Assembly: GCF_902806685.2 (NCBI RefSeq)
Contig: NC_048539.1
Span: 12,226,501-12,290,500 of the forward strand
Reading direction: 5' to 3'
Source of the DNA: Maniola hyperantus
Lineage: Eukaryota > Arthropoda > Insecta > Lepidoptera > Nymphalidae
Length of the DNA stretch: 64,000 nucleotides
The position numbers and the translations under genes are program-made. The notes beneath the pieces are model-generated. The model saw only the letters and a list, made by a program, of their open reading frames with translations, was not told the DNA's origin and searched no databases. Below, one piece after another: positions 48,901 through 55,400 of the stretch. Numbering within the stretch: position 1 is the stretch's first letter; each line of letters begins with the position of its first letter.

Positions 48901-50216
48901 ATAATCAAAATAAAAAACAGAGAGGAAACTCATGACAGAAATGATAAAGAAAAAGAGGATGGGTTAGAAGGAGAGATAGAAAATGACCCTGCTATAGAAA
49001 TACCAAGCTCTGAGACAGGCCAAGGAGAATTAGAAAATGACCCTGATCCTATAATTGAAATACCCAGCTCAGAGAGATGGGAAGAGATATTAGGAATACC
49101 TAAATCAGCAGAAATAGACATACCGGGGGGGGAAAATTAGAACAAAACGAAATCTTCATAATAAAGTTCCATATTCTAGGCCCAGTGGTTCTAATGAGAA
49201 TATTGATTGTATTGATTTGAATGATTGATTTGTAAATTGTTTGTTTGTGTACTTAGTTATCAATTTAAGATGTTAAACTTTAATTAATGTGTATTACTTA
49301 CTTAGAGGGAAGGTATGTCATGTATAAAAACCTACCTACATCATTTGTTTACCTTTTTATAATAAAAAGATAATACAAGTGGGTAAGAGGAAAAATGATA
49401 TTGTTGTACTGTCATGCTACTTAGCTCAATAAACACGTTCTCTGATTAAATATCGTATTATTTAACATAATAATAACAAAAAAGTTATGATAGTTGATTA
49501 TGGTCTCTGACAGGGGCCAAAGAGTAAAACCAGTGATAGTCTAGTAGTTAAGACATCAGCCCTCTATTCAAAGTTGTATGCATTTTAAACAATACATCAG
49601 TTGCTTTTTCAGTGAAGGAAAACATTGTGAGGAAACCTGGCCGCCTGAGAATATGATCTGATAGGTGTGTGGAGTCTGCAAATCAGAAAACCAAGTAAGC
49701 AGAATTTATAAGTACCAAATAAATAAGTAAATTAAATATATTATATTAATACAAAATCAGACTAGAGGACTTGGATGGAATGACCTATGAAAAGAACTGA
49801 TAGTAGACAGTTAATCCTAAGACATTCTTTGAACTTTTGCGGAACAGGACATTGAATGCTATAGAGGAATTCATATTGTTTATTTCGTCTTAAGAACAAA
49901 GCATCTTTACAGAAACGGATGTTTGTTTATTAACAAAACATGCGCTTGAGGTTAGGTTGCATTCCTCTTTCATATTATTGATTCATTCGACATATAATAA
50001 ATAATTCATATGAATAAGACGTAGTTCCCACAAATATTATGCTCCCGAATACTTTTTGTTGCGTAATCATTGTCGTGATCGGGAAAAATCAATAACTTTG
50101 GTAACAGAATACGCACTTACCTTGCCACTCGCCGTGCCGCCCGCCACACCGATCAAAAACGGAGTTTTGCTCTCGAAGCCATTGGTATCGGCAAATTCTG
50201 CCCGTTTAACACTCAT
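30853..50216 (-). CDS. Uck: Uridine-cytidine kinase gene with two alternative last exons
   Basis: Pyrimidine salvage kinase: phosphorylates uridine and cytidine to UMP and CMP with ATP or GTP, cytosolic. Exons in transcript order: 50216-50121, 44704-44445, 42843-42704, 41560-41463, 41107-41059, then either 38758-38604 or 30995-30853. All introns are GT-AG and the phases fit. The products are 265 or 261 residues, the usual size of animal UCK1/UCK2. Visible landmarks are the P-loop GGTASGKS at 26-33 (split by intron 1), QDSFYR with D61, FDHPDAFD at 82-89, YDYITNSIRSHR, VVLIEGIL, DTDSDTRLARR, ERGRDLEQ and ADVIIPRGADN. Intron 1 (5.4 kb) holds an intact Ty3/gypsy element in the opposite orientation. 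An in-frame ATG 90 nt upstream could add 30 residues. Confidence 0.97.
31000..32460. other. Uck intron 5 (exon b path), proximal part
   Basis: Removed by splicing in the exon b transcript. No exon or clear repeat seen except A+T-rich sequence. Confidence 0.5.
32461..32611. repeat. MITE family A, copy 6
   Basis: TATAGTCTGTACAAAATGAG start; ends TGTGAGAACTCATTTTGTAC. Confidence 0.85.
32664..33033. repeat. MITE with terminal inverted repeats
   Basis: GGGCCTGCGCAGACAAAGGA mirrored by CCCTCGTCTGCACAG, with TTGTCCGCGAAGGACAAAA against TTTTGTCCTCTGCGGACC. A single end of this family (TTTGTCCTCCGAGGACAATA) lies at 30749-30791. Confidence 0.75.
33590..34030. mobile_element. GC-rich retroelement-like remnant
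   Basis: A GC-rich block (GGTTGGCGAGCGCGAAGCTC to GGTGCGAGAGGTGCG) in A+T-rich surroundings, broken by stops in all frames. It looks like the 3' part of a site-specific type LINE, but I cannot name it. A 144-bp MITE is nested in it. Confidence 0.4.
33657..33800. mobile_element. hAT-type MITE with 8-bp target duplication
   Basis: CAGTGGCGTGCAC mirrored by TGCACGCCACTG at the ends; GCCCTAGG flanks both sides (33649-33656, 33801-33808), as for hAT transposases. Confidence 0.88.
34345..34678. repeat. Divergent relative of MITE family A with internal insert
   Basis: GAGAACTCACTCGCCATATTTGC mirrored by GCAAATATGGCGAGTGAGTT, with an A+T-rich insert near 34.45-34.6 kb. Confidence 0.6.
34680..37284. 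other. Uck intron 5 (exon b path), A+T-rich
   Basis: Apart from the SINE at 35.65-35.93 kb this looks unique and noncoding. Confidence 0.45.
35651..35934 (-). mobile_element. tRNA-derived SINE
   Basis: On the - strand it begins GTGATAGCCTAGCGGTTAGG (A box) and has GGGGTTCGATCCCGGGCA (B box) 45 bp later. Then comes a body containing ATGTGCGTCATGG and CTGCATGCCCGAGAGTTC, and a 3' end ATGGGTTGATCATAATGATGA. This is a full-length SINE of about 284 bp of a type common in moths; Pol III transcribed by analogy. Confidence 0.8.
37285..37376. repeat. Family E element, unsplit copy
   Basis: TAGAGCCATCGAAAAATTGC mirrored by GCAATCTCTCGTTGGCTCTA, 92 bp. Confidence 0.75.
37384..37539. repeat. MITE family A, copy 7
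   Basis: TATAGTCCGTATAAATATGA start; ends GGCGCGTCAGAAGTCATTTT. Confidence 0.85.
37798..37931. repeat. Palindromic family J, copy 1
   Basis: GACTGAGACGG left, CTGTCTCAGTC right, with CGGGTTGCGACAGGG against CCTCCCACAACCCG inside. Confidence 0.75.
38184..38305. repeat. Palindromic family J, copy 2, just beyond Uck exon a
   Basis: GTACCGTTTGACTGAGACAG left, GTCGTCTCAGTGAAATG right; lies 300 bp below the exon a stop. Confidence 0.75.
38604..38758 (-). CDS. Uck: Uck alternative last exon a (proximal)
   Basis: After acceptor TTGTTGCAG it completes Val and encodes AIDLIVHHIWDIM, the conserved C-terminal helix. A 37-residue polar tail follows (YKKRPAKISNGCNGHLE and on, ending SEDTLSR) before TAG. 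The NGCNG piece recalls the tail of vertebrate UCK2. An AATAAA on this strand lies at 37949-37954, about 650 bp below the stop, inside a repeat, so its use is uncertain. Three copies of one palindromic element crowd this exon. Confidence 0.88.
39490..39645. repeat. Palindromic family J, copy 3
   Basis: GGTAGGGCGCGAGTTGCGGG against CCGCAACCCCCACCCTACC; ends CGAGCCGTCTCAGTCGAACG. Confidence 0.75.
39897..40068. repeat. MITE nested in a stem-loop element
   Basis: GGCGCAATTTATACAGATAA mirrored by CCTGTATAAATTGCGCC. The outer stem uses CGCCTTAGCTAGAAATA (39821) and ATTTCTAGCTAAGGCG (39885). Confidence 0.75.
41059..41107 (-). CDS. Uck: Uck exon 5
   Basis: Short 49-nt exon: TKKFADVIIPRGADNL plus one base (G). 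Its donor GTAAGT can join either last exon, whose acceptors both supply two bases to complete a Val codon. Confidence 0.96.
41147..41402. repeat. Second copy of the 3.6-kb repeat, in Uck intron next to exon 5
   Basis: Shares the ATTCGATCGAAAAGTGCAAT core and the following GCATGTCAAATTTCGCC with 3592-3812, at roughly 85 percent identity by eye. Confidence 0.65.
41463..41560 (-). CDS. Uck: Uck exon 4
   Basis: Residues 166-198: VPRDIMERGRDLEQ (lid region with the RGRD motif), then NFVKPAFEEFCLP. Donor GTAAGA. Confidence 0.97.
41655..41875. repeat. Retroposon fragment (family ii)
   Basis: Contains AAATGCGAAAGTGTG, (TGTC)n, GATTTTGATGAAATTTGG and GGACGAAGTCGCGGGCATCA. Also at 55588-55795 (opposite strand, in PAICS intron 2), 43430-43617 and short ends near 1.9, 62.2 and 63.2 kb. 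Confidence 0.65.
42387..42529 (+). mobile_element. SINE, 3' half
   Basis: AAGAGTTCTCCGTAATGTTC to CAATGGGTTGATCATGATGA, the same body and tail as the 35.65-kb SINE without its tRNA head. Confidence 0.7.
42704..42843 (-). CDS. Uck: Uck exon 3
   Basis: Residues 119-165: SHRSHTIYPADVVLIEGIL, then VRDLFHMKLFVDTDSDTRL. Compared with vertebrate UCK the segment after SHR is a few residues shorter. Acceptor CCCCTAG, donor GTGAGT. Confidence 0.97.
43767..43943 (+). mobile_element. tRNA-headed SINE with poly(A)
   Basis: GCCTCAATAGCTCAATTGGT (A box) and ACGGTTCAAACCCCG (B box) start it; (A)12 ends it at 43942. A decayed relative lies inverted near 39.25-39.34 kb. Confidence 0.7.
44445..44704 (-). CDS. 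Uck: Uck exon 2
   Basis: Residues 33-118 plus two bases. Begins STVCQRI, completing the Walker A motif, and contains the nucleoside-binding QDSFYR, FDHPDAFD and EVPEYDYITNSI. Acceptor CCTACCAG, donor GTGAGA. Confidence 0.97.
44756..44962 (+). repeat. Retroposon tail fragment (family i) in Uck intron 1
   Basis: CTAACTTATGTTCGCGAGTT through GTTTGAGCTGTACGTTGATA. Lies just upstream of the gypsy insertion. Confidence 0.65.
45023..45179 (+). repeat. Left LTR
   Basis: Starts TGTCATGTATAAAAACC and ends AACATAATA. Contains a TATAAAAA motif near its start and GCTCAATAAACACG, a likely polyadenylation signal, near its end. Unusually for LTRs it ends in TA rather than CA. Confidence 0.93.
45181..45198 (+). 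other. Primer-binding site of the gypsy element
   Basis: TGGCGACGAGGCGC begins with TGG, the complement of a tRNA CCA end, one base after the LTR. I cannot name the tRNA with certainty. Confidence 0.6.
45208..49140 (+). CDS. Gag-pol polyprotein of the Ty3/gypsy element (1310 aa)
   Basis: One frame encodes everything, with no frameshift between gag and pol. Gag-like N-terminus is residues 1-210. Zinc knuckles begin at C216: the first is irregular (CX2CX3HX3C), the second a regular CX2CX4HX4C. An aspartic protease has DTGA at 299-302. The reverse transcriptase has D521 and the DD pair at 583-584 in LIDDII, where Tyr is replaced by Ile as in some invertebrate lineages. RNase H starts at TCDSSEYG (D730) with TDHK later. 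The integrase has an HHCC zinc region from H950 to C983, and the catalytic triad D1013, D1067 and E1103 spaced D-35-E. The C-terminus is acidic with two copies of an END..IEIPSSE unit. No envelope gene. The order RT-RNase H-integrase is that of Ty3/gypsy; it resembles the K02A2.6-like group. All key residues are intact. Confidence 0.96.
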   Translation: MDHKAVKFGEFNPKIDIWDNYIDRLKFCFEANGIMLDGAKRANFFTVCGAEVFETFLALITPRKASDVTFVEIEAILTKHYSPKPNEISMSYKFYTRNQNTNENASEYIAQLRKISSKCNFMELERMLRDRLVCGMKDRRLQYELFKKDNLRYQDVVDAMLAAETAGKDCHMIQSSTSTDSSCTSSNGAAATTNQGSSVEAMDINAVQTKTNIRLCYRCGDRHGGECRFVNATCRFCKKIGHIEKICLLKKKSKKSINFTDDEIATHLNGLYSIQCETKVAPFVVEVLLEGIPVILQVDTGASFSIVNERTWKKIKCQNLHIILQPVSLTLRTWTETPVMLLGQTKLQVQYKDIKCTLNVIVAKGGGPNLLGRDWLTPLNIALNINFMSSSDLMNIDKTISKYSDIFRDGLGTFTGDPITIHLKPDATPRFLKARPVPYAIKAKVEKEIDRLVAEGVLRPLSFSEWATPVVPIIKKSGDVRLCGDYRSTVNQATESDTYPMPTANEVFATVAGAKFFTTLDLDRAYTQVKVSDSTSKILTLNTCKGLYSVHRLPFGVKACPGIFQRLMTALLAGIQGVAVLIDDIIVSGPTMLLMQQRLEAVLNRIQKAGFHLNKTKCKFAQEKVEFLGFVINGEGIHPAPSKVEAVLKTPEPKSVQELQAFLGLYNFYERFIPHKATLLEPLHRLLDKSQKWRWTEREQEAFSKAKQMLTFNTTLVHYDLNKPLILTCDSSEYGVGAVLSHVREDGQERPIAMSSRTLNTHERRYSQLDKEATAIMFGIKKFHNYLAGRSFTVITDHKPLLGIFDPKRPMPSILSPRLTRISIALTAHDYNIAYRPGTQIANADGLSRWPLPVPELEEEPLYEILLMAEKLEDFPYSALEIASETKKDQTLSRVVHFLQCGWPNKVTDRNLRTYWLHRTELSLQDGCVLLGCRVVIPQPLRQNILHMLHTTHNGIVHTKALARSYVWWPQLNEDIDELVSNCARCLENRHMPPKSSHEWVIPSRPWSRIHIDFAGPFMNKNFFIVVDAFSRWPEVLMVNNTNSTTVIHHLRNLFATHGICETLVSDNGTAFVSSEMKSFLESNKVKHVTSAPYHPATNGLAERMVQTVKEKLRKMEGPWEIKIPNMLLGLRVTPCCTTKKSPAELLMNRRLRTLMDTLHPDNIQHRRIENQIMNNAQQKTRETNVSQKVMYRNYSSGPRWLPGQVVEKSGPSSYRIQTGDGAVLRRHMDQIIKIKNREETHDRNDKEKEDGLEGEIENDPAIEIPSSETGQGELENDPDPIIEIPSSERWEEILGIPKSAEIDIPGGEN
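49304..49314 (+). other. Polypurine tract of the gypsy element
   Basis: AGAGGGAAGGT directly before the right LTR, the expected plus-strand primer site. Confidence 0.7.
49316..49472 (+). repeat. Right LTR
   Basis: 157 bp, identical to the left LTR by eye, followed directly by the target duplication ATAAC. Confidence 0.93.
49528..49690 (+). mobile_element. Decayed SINE just right of the gypsy element
   Basis: GTGATAGTCTAGTAGTTAAG (A-box part), GTGAAGGAAAACATTGTGAG and GTGTGGAGTCTGC are in the same order as in the 35.65-kb SINE. Confidence 0.6.
50121..50216 (-). CDS. Uck: Uck exon 1 (start codon and first half of P-loop)
   Basis: 32 codons, MSVKRAEF to GVAGGTASGK, ending in phase 0 before donor GTAAGT. 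The ATG has A at -3. Upstream, 50217-50306 stays open in frame from another ATG. Confidence 0.95.
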
Positions 50217-50306
50217 TCTGTGCGTAAAAATAAATCTACGGGATATTCTTACACCTAAAATACCACAACTCACGGCAATTCGACTTTTTTTGAAAATTAG
50301 TGACAT
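50217..50306 (-). CDS. Uck: Possible in-frame N-terminal extension of Uck (upstream ATG)
   Basis: 30 codons open and in frame with exon 1, starting at an ATG with G at -3. The peptide begins MSLIFKKSRIAVS and contains ISRRF. It has several Lys/Arg residues and no Asp or Glu, which resembles a mitochondrial targeting peptide. It could equally be 5' UTR that is open by chance. No splice site or TATA box decides between the two starts. Confidence 0.35.
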
Positions 50307-51861
50307 GACATTGACATTTTATTAGACTATTTTTTTAAAAAATGCTTGATGCTTCTAACTTTGGATTCTAGTCTTTTAATTTTAAGTCAATTTTCGATTT
50401 AGATAATGTTTTTATAATAATGTGACTCAAATATGGTTGATAAATTTTGAAATTTTAAATCTCAAACTCAAAAAGGAAAAAAATGTTTATAAAATTTTAA
50501 ATCAATAAATTAGTGACAAACTTCACTTTGACTTTCCCACTTTCCAGAGGCTTACCATCACCTCAGGCCCAAGTTATACCTACCCAAGTCAATCAATGGG
50601 CCTACCCTACCCTAAGATTATGGAACCTATGGGCCCAGTACCAACCTCTCGTTTAGGTTATATTAAAAACATTATATGGACAAAATCGCGGGAACTTGCT
50701 CGTGACGTATTCCCCGGGGGCACCTTCTTAACTCCCTACAAATTACTTATCTCTGTTCTTGTCCTTCGAGTCTTTCCCCTTTCTGGGAGCAGACGTTCAC
50801 AAATTGGGATAGGGAGAGTTGTAGCTCATAACCACTCGTAAGTCGTAAGTCTGCCCAGGCCTCGAAGGAGCTAGCGCTCGCAAGAGGCCAGCCTAGCTGC
50901 CAGCACAGAGTACATTGGTATGCCGCCAGCAAGGAAGTCAGAAACTTGTATACATTTGCTGACCAATTTTTAATTTAAAACTAGAGCTTCGTCCTAAAGC
51001 AAACACCTGTTATTAATAACTCAGAACATTTATTGTGATATTCGATGGAATGTGTCCTTAAAAAGTAATATTTCTAAATCTAGTAGAAATTATAGGTACA
51101 TATAAAAACACAATCTGTCTCCTCATCTAAATACGTGCACGAGACGAGACCTTAACGGCAAGACGATGAACAAAATATGTTTATACAAAATATACACAAA
51201 CTAGACGTATTTTTTAGAAGTAGCCTTTTTTGACTGGTCGGTGGAAGTAGCGAGGACATGATAATGACGAGAGTCGTTAGTAAATACGGGTTGACCTTAC
51301 TTTAATAGTTATCCAGGTTTACATAATCCAAGTCGTACCTTATGATAGCGTAATTTAAATAGGTTCGGACTTCACGGTGTCATTATGGCTTTAGTTGAAC
51401 ACGGGAGGTGGTCTTGGCGTACTTACGGTACACTTGATCTAACTAATATAACTAAACTTATTATTTAATTATGAGAGTCTAGCAGATGAAAACTCACCTC
51501 ACCTAGCAAAACGCGGCAAATTAAAAAAATGGGTAGTTAACACAGATTATAATGGAAAAAATAGTTTTGATACTTTGTCGTTTAATGTTATTTTTTTAGT
51601 CTTTTTATTATGAACTGTTAATAATGTCCTGAATGAAAAAATCTACATTTTTAGTAAATATCGTAAATATCGTATTATTTTGACTCAACAAAAATTAAAC
51701 AGTTTATTGTTAATAATACTGTACAGATATTATTATTAAAAAATTAAACAGTTTGATATGGTATCATCAGCCTAGCCAATGGGATGTAGCAAAGGTAAGT
51801 ATCAATAGGAAAACTCCCAATGAAGGTATCTAATAATAATTAATATAAAAGTATCAAAACC
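50307..51861. other. Intergenic region between Uck start and PAICS end
   Basis: Should hold the Uck promoter (near 50.3-50.5 kb, no TATA box seen) and possibly the PAICS 3' UTR end. No gene recognised. A candidate AATAAA on the - strand lies near 51.60 kb. Confidence 0.45.
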
Positions 51862-52063
51862 AATGAGGTTTCCAGGAAACGTTCGAGAAAATTGCAGTGT
51901 ACACTAGCTCTTACTTTTCATCTATGTCATTGATTGACATGACCTAGACATAAAAGCATAGATCATATAGATATAGGTAGGTATTATTTTTCATCTTTAG
52001 TGGTGGTAGTATTCAGCGCCATCTATGAAAATTTTCCCGAACGTTGCCTGGAAACCTCCTCAT
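51862..52063. repeat. MITE family C, copy 2 (internally deleted), downstream of PAICS
   Basis: Starts ATGAGGTTTCCAGG and ends CCTGGAAACCTCCTCAT; most of the left arm interior is missing. Confidence 0.8.
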
Positions 52064-52277
52064 AAAGTAACCTAAAGTGTTGTATTATCAGTATTGCCAC
52101 TTAATAAATCGTCGAGTTCTACATCCATTAGCCAGACTCTTGTGTTCACACCATGTCTCGACCCTCGCTACTTCCCTGAAGGAAAGCCAGTTAAATGCAA
52201 ATCACAAACATAACGTTGCATTAGGATTATTGGCTTTAAATCGGTTTCTTTTATAATCTATATAAAACAATGTAAAA

Positions 52278-52475
52278 TTAAACTTTTTGGTTACGGAGTT
52301 TCTTGTCAGCGAATCTTAGAGATGTAGCCATGTCTAACTGCTTGACTCTAAGACGGGCCCACACGAGGTAGTCTTGTAGGCCGATGATTTGAGCTGCCAT
52401 GATAGCTGCGCTGTCGGGGTACACGACGGTTGCGCAACCCAGGCCTGATGGCACTGAGAGGGATGACCAAATGTC
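52278..52475 (-). CDS. Paics: PAICS exon 8 (C-terminus and stop)
   Basis: Residues 361-425: DIWSSLSVPSGLGC, then AAQIIGLQDYLVW and a Lys/Arg-rich tail before TAA. No canonical AATAAA was found within about 600 bp downstream, so the polyadenylation site is not placed. Confidence 0.96.
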   Translation of the reverse strand, partial: DIWSSLSVPSGLGCATVVYPDSAAIMAAQIIGLQDYLVWARLRVKQLDMATSLRFADKKLRNQKV

Positions 52476-55400
52476 CTGAAACCAGAAAACACGTAGTTAC
52501 TTTTTACGAGCAGGCAATGTTCTCGGCCCATGAACATCTATACGCATGCACACGAAAAATCGTTGTCAGCTATTAAAGAATTAATAATTTAAAGGAATAG
52601 ATAATTTTTTAAATACAGTATCTAAGCGTCAGAAAAAATGGATAAGGCGATATGCAGGTTTGAGGTATGCTTGGAGGGGCTGAAACTGGTATCCATCAGA
52701 ACTACACACCTACACACCCCTTTTCTACACCTCCGATGGCAACTAAAATAAGGACTAGAAAAATCACCACTAGGCCTAAACTATGATGGCAAACCGTGGC
52801 TCTGTTTTTTCAGGCCAAAACAGGGTAAATCGCATATCTGTGAGGGAAAGCCACCCGGTTTAGGATGCTATTACGGGCTCTTAACTAATCCCACATTAAC
52901 CAAATTACTTCTGAAGATTCAGACTAAGCACGATTCATTAAAAAAAACTTGATCACTTAAGCCAGTTTTTCCTATTTAACCAACCTGAACAAGCTTATCC
53001 GAAGGTGGCGGACAGTTGATCACAGGGTATGAAGTGTTGCCAGATAGAACTGGTCCCAGGCCGTTAGACCGTCCGGCTACGGCGATGAAGACGAGCGCTC
53101 CATGCGTGTCTTCATATTCTTGCATGATGCGTAGAGTCTCTTGCGTGGCTTTGTGAGCGGAGGTAATGCGGAGGTCTACGTCTAGGCCAAATTCACGGGC
53201 AGCTGAAAATATAGATGCATATTCAAAAATTTGAAAAGACAATTATTTTAGCTACACTGTCTAAAGGAAACGTAAATGGGTCGACTGTTGACAAAGAATG
53301 TAGGTACAGTTTAGAAAAAAATATCGAGAAGTTTTCATGGAATCCCTTTAGAATGAAGTAAGGTAAGCGTAGAGATTAAAACTAACTAGGTACTAGAAAT
53401 TCCAGAACCCGAAAAAAATCCCGACGATTTTGTGAAATGGTGTGATTTTTTAAAGTTCATTTTTGGTATTAATTGAATTTCTTTCTAACAAGGACCCACC
53501 GAGGCTCAAAAGAACGGAGGTTTGGAAAATTCAGAGCAGAAAATTCAAAATTGGTCAAGCAACAAGATCTTTCCATACATCTACTTTATAGTTACCTTTG
53601 GCAATTTTCTGACAGTGCTCTTGATCAGCCGGTGAACCCATGAAGACGACGACTTTGTGATGTACAGTTGGCTTCAGATGGTCGAGTTGATCTTTAACCC
53701 ACGCGAAGTTGCGCTTTACTGTGTCTAAATCAGCTGCAGTGACGTTCGCCAAGTTCCTGTACACCTAAAAAAATTACCCATTAAATCAGTCGAAGAACTT
53801 AGTCAGTCTGTAGCTGCTGTAGTACAGTGCGTCAGCTTTTCTCCACTACGTCGTTGTTTAGCTCCAGTTAATTGCCAATTACAATACGAAATAAGTTTAA
53901 TCAATTGCGCAGTTATATTTTTGTTGTTGAAACCAATTTCGAGCTACTCATGCAAGCCAATAGGGTACTACCCTAAGTACTGCGATTAAGTTAAACAGGG
54001 GATGATTTCCGATATAGTGGTATGGAACCTCTGGTAATTTTCCCCCCAGTACTTTGCATAGTAGTTACAGCACGGTCGGTGGGCTGACAATAAATGAAGA
54101 GGGTGGCTGGATGAGGAAGGCTGAAGATCACGCGTGGTGGCGCTCATTAGGGAAACTTATGTCAAACCGTGAACGTCCACAAGCTAATGGTGGTGATGAT
54201 AATGATTATATAGTAAAAATATTATACCTGTTTGTCTACCATCAGTCTCTTATCACCAGATGGCCAAAGTCTCCATGAATCGGAATCAATGACGTCAGCC
54301 AACAGAATATTGCCTGCAACAATGTTTCTCTTTAGTTCCAAGTATCATTAAGGCAAATAAAAGGTTATCGTATTGAGGGCAAAAAAATAGATACCGTCAA
54401 CGTCAACTCCGAACTCGATCTTCATATCGATAAGAGCACAATCTCTGAGCGCCCATGCCTTCTCCAAAATTTCAAAAACTAGAATAGTGACTTTGCGCAT
54501 ATAGTCGACTTCATCTTGACCTGAAGAGAAAAGTGATATAATATTATTTCATGATACTTACTAGCACTGTAATCGAAGAGTTCAGATTGCACAAAATCGT
54601 AAAAATAACAAAAGACGAACTTAATTATTTTAACCAGTCTACTTTCAAATTTTATTTCGCACAACATTGAGGAGTTAAATATGTTTCAAGCGTAAAAAAG
54701 TTCAGTTTTATGTCTGGCATATCAATTTTACAACCAATAGAAATGTAAACGCTAATTTTTAACTTCTCAACTTACCAATAACAAGACCATTGAAGGTGAA
54801 CTTTGCAGACACAATCTGTTCTTCAGACCATTGTGGATCATGATTTGCGTCATCTTTGAAGAATGTCTCCTGCTTAGGTGGTGTGAAACGGAAGCCCTCT
54901 GGTACTCCTGGGTTACGCTTTAAAAAAGAGCCGGTGGCCAATCTTCGGGTCACCCATTCGATTGGTACCATGTCGCATTTTTTGGAGATGAAAGCTGTTG
55001 GTGAGGCAACTTGGACGTAGGATGTTTTGATGCCTGAAAAATAACCGTTGGCGTGAAATAAATCCGATTTAAGTTAGAGAAATAGAATAGGCATTACTTT
55101 GGTGTGAGCCAGTGCTAGTATTTTTGTAAAACTACATTCATTTTTCACCTTTTTGCGATAAAGTTTAGACAACTCTAACCATTGACCTTCATCAGATAAG
55201 TATCTGATTTTGCACATTTTTAATTATTATTAGTTAGTACAAATACGATTTGAATTAATTTTATTTTTAGACCAAACCCTCTGATTAATTTCAAATTGAG
55301 ATCCAGTTACTATGGAGGATAAATAAAACAATCAAAATCATTAAGGTCATTATCGTCATTGACCGAATTGTGACCGACATTGACACTAGATTTGGTATCT

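Larger units (their letters stand above)
45023..49472 (+). mobile_element. Intact Ty3/gypsy LTR retrotransposon in Uck intron 1
   Basis: Two 157-bp LTRs (45023-45179, 49316-49472) read identical base for base. The target duplication ATAAC is at 45018-45022 and 49473-49477. A primer-binding site beginning TGGCGACGAG follows one base after the left LTR. A purine tract (AGAGGGAAGG) precedes the right LTR. A single open frame of 1310 codons fills the interior. It lies antisense to the host gene and more than 600 bp from either exon. Identical LTRs and an unbroken frame mean a recent insertion that may still be active. Confidence 0.97.
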
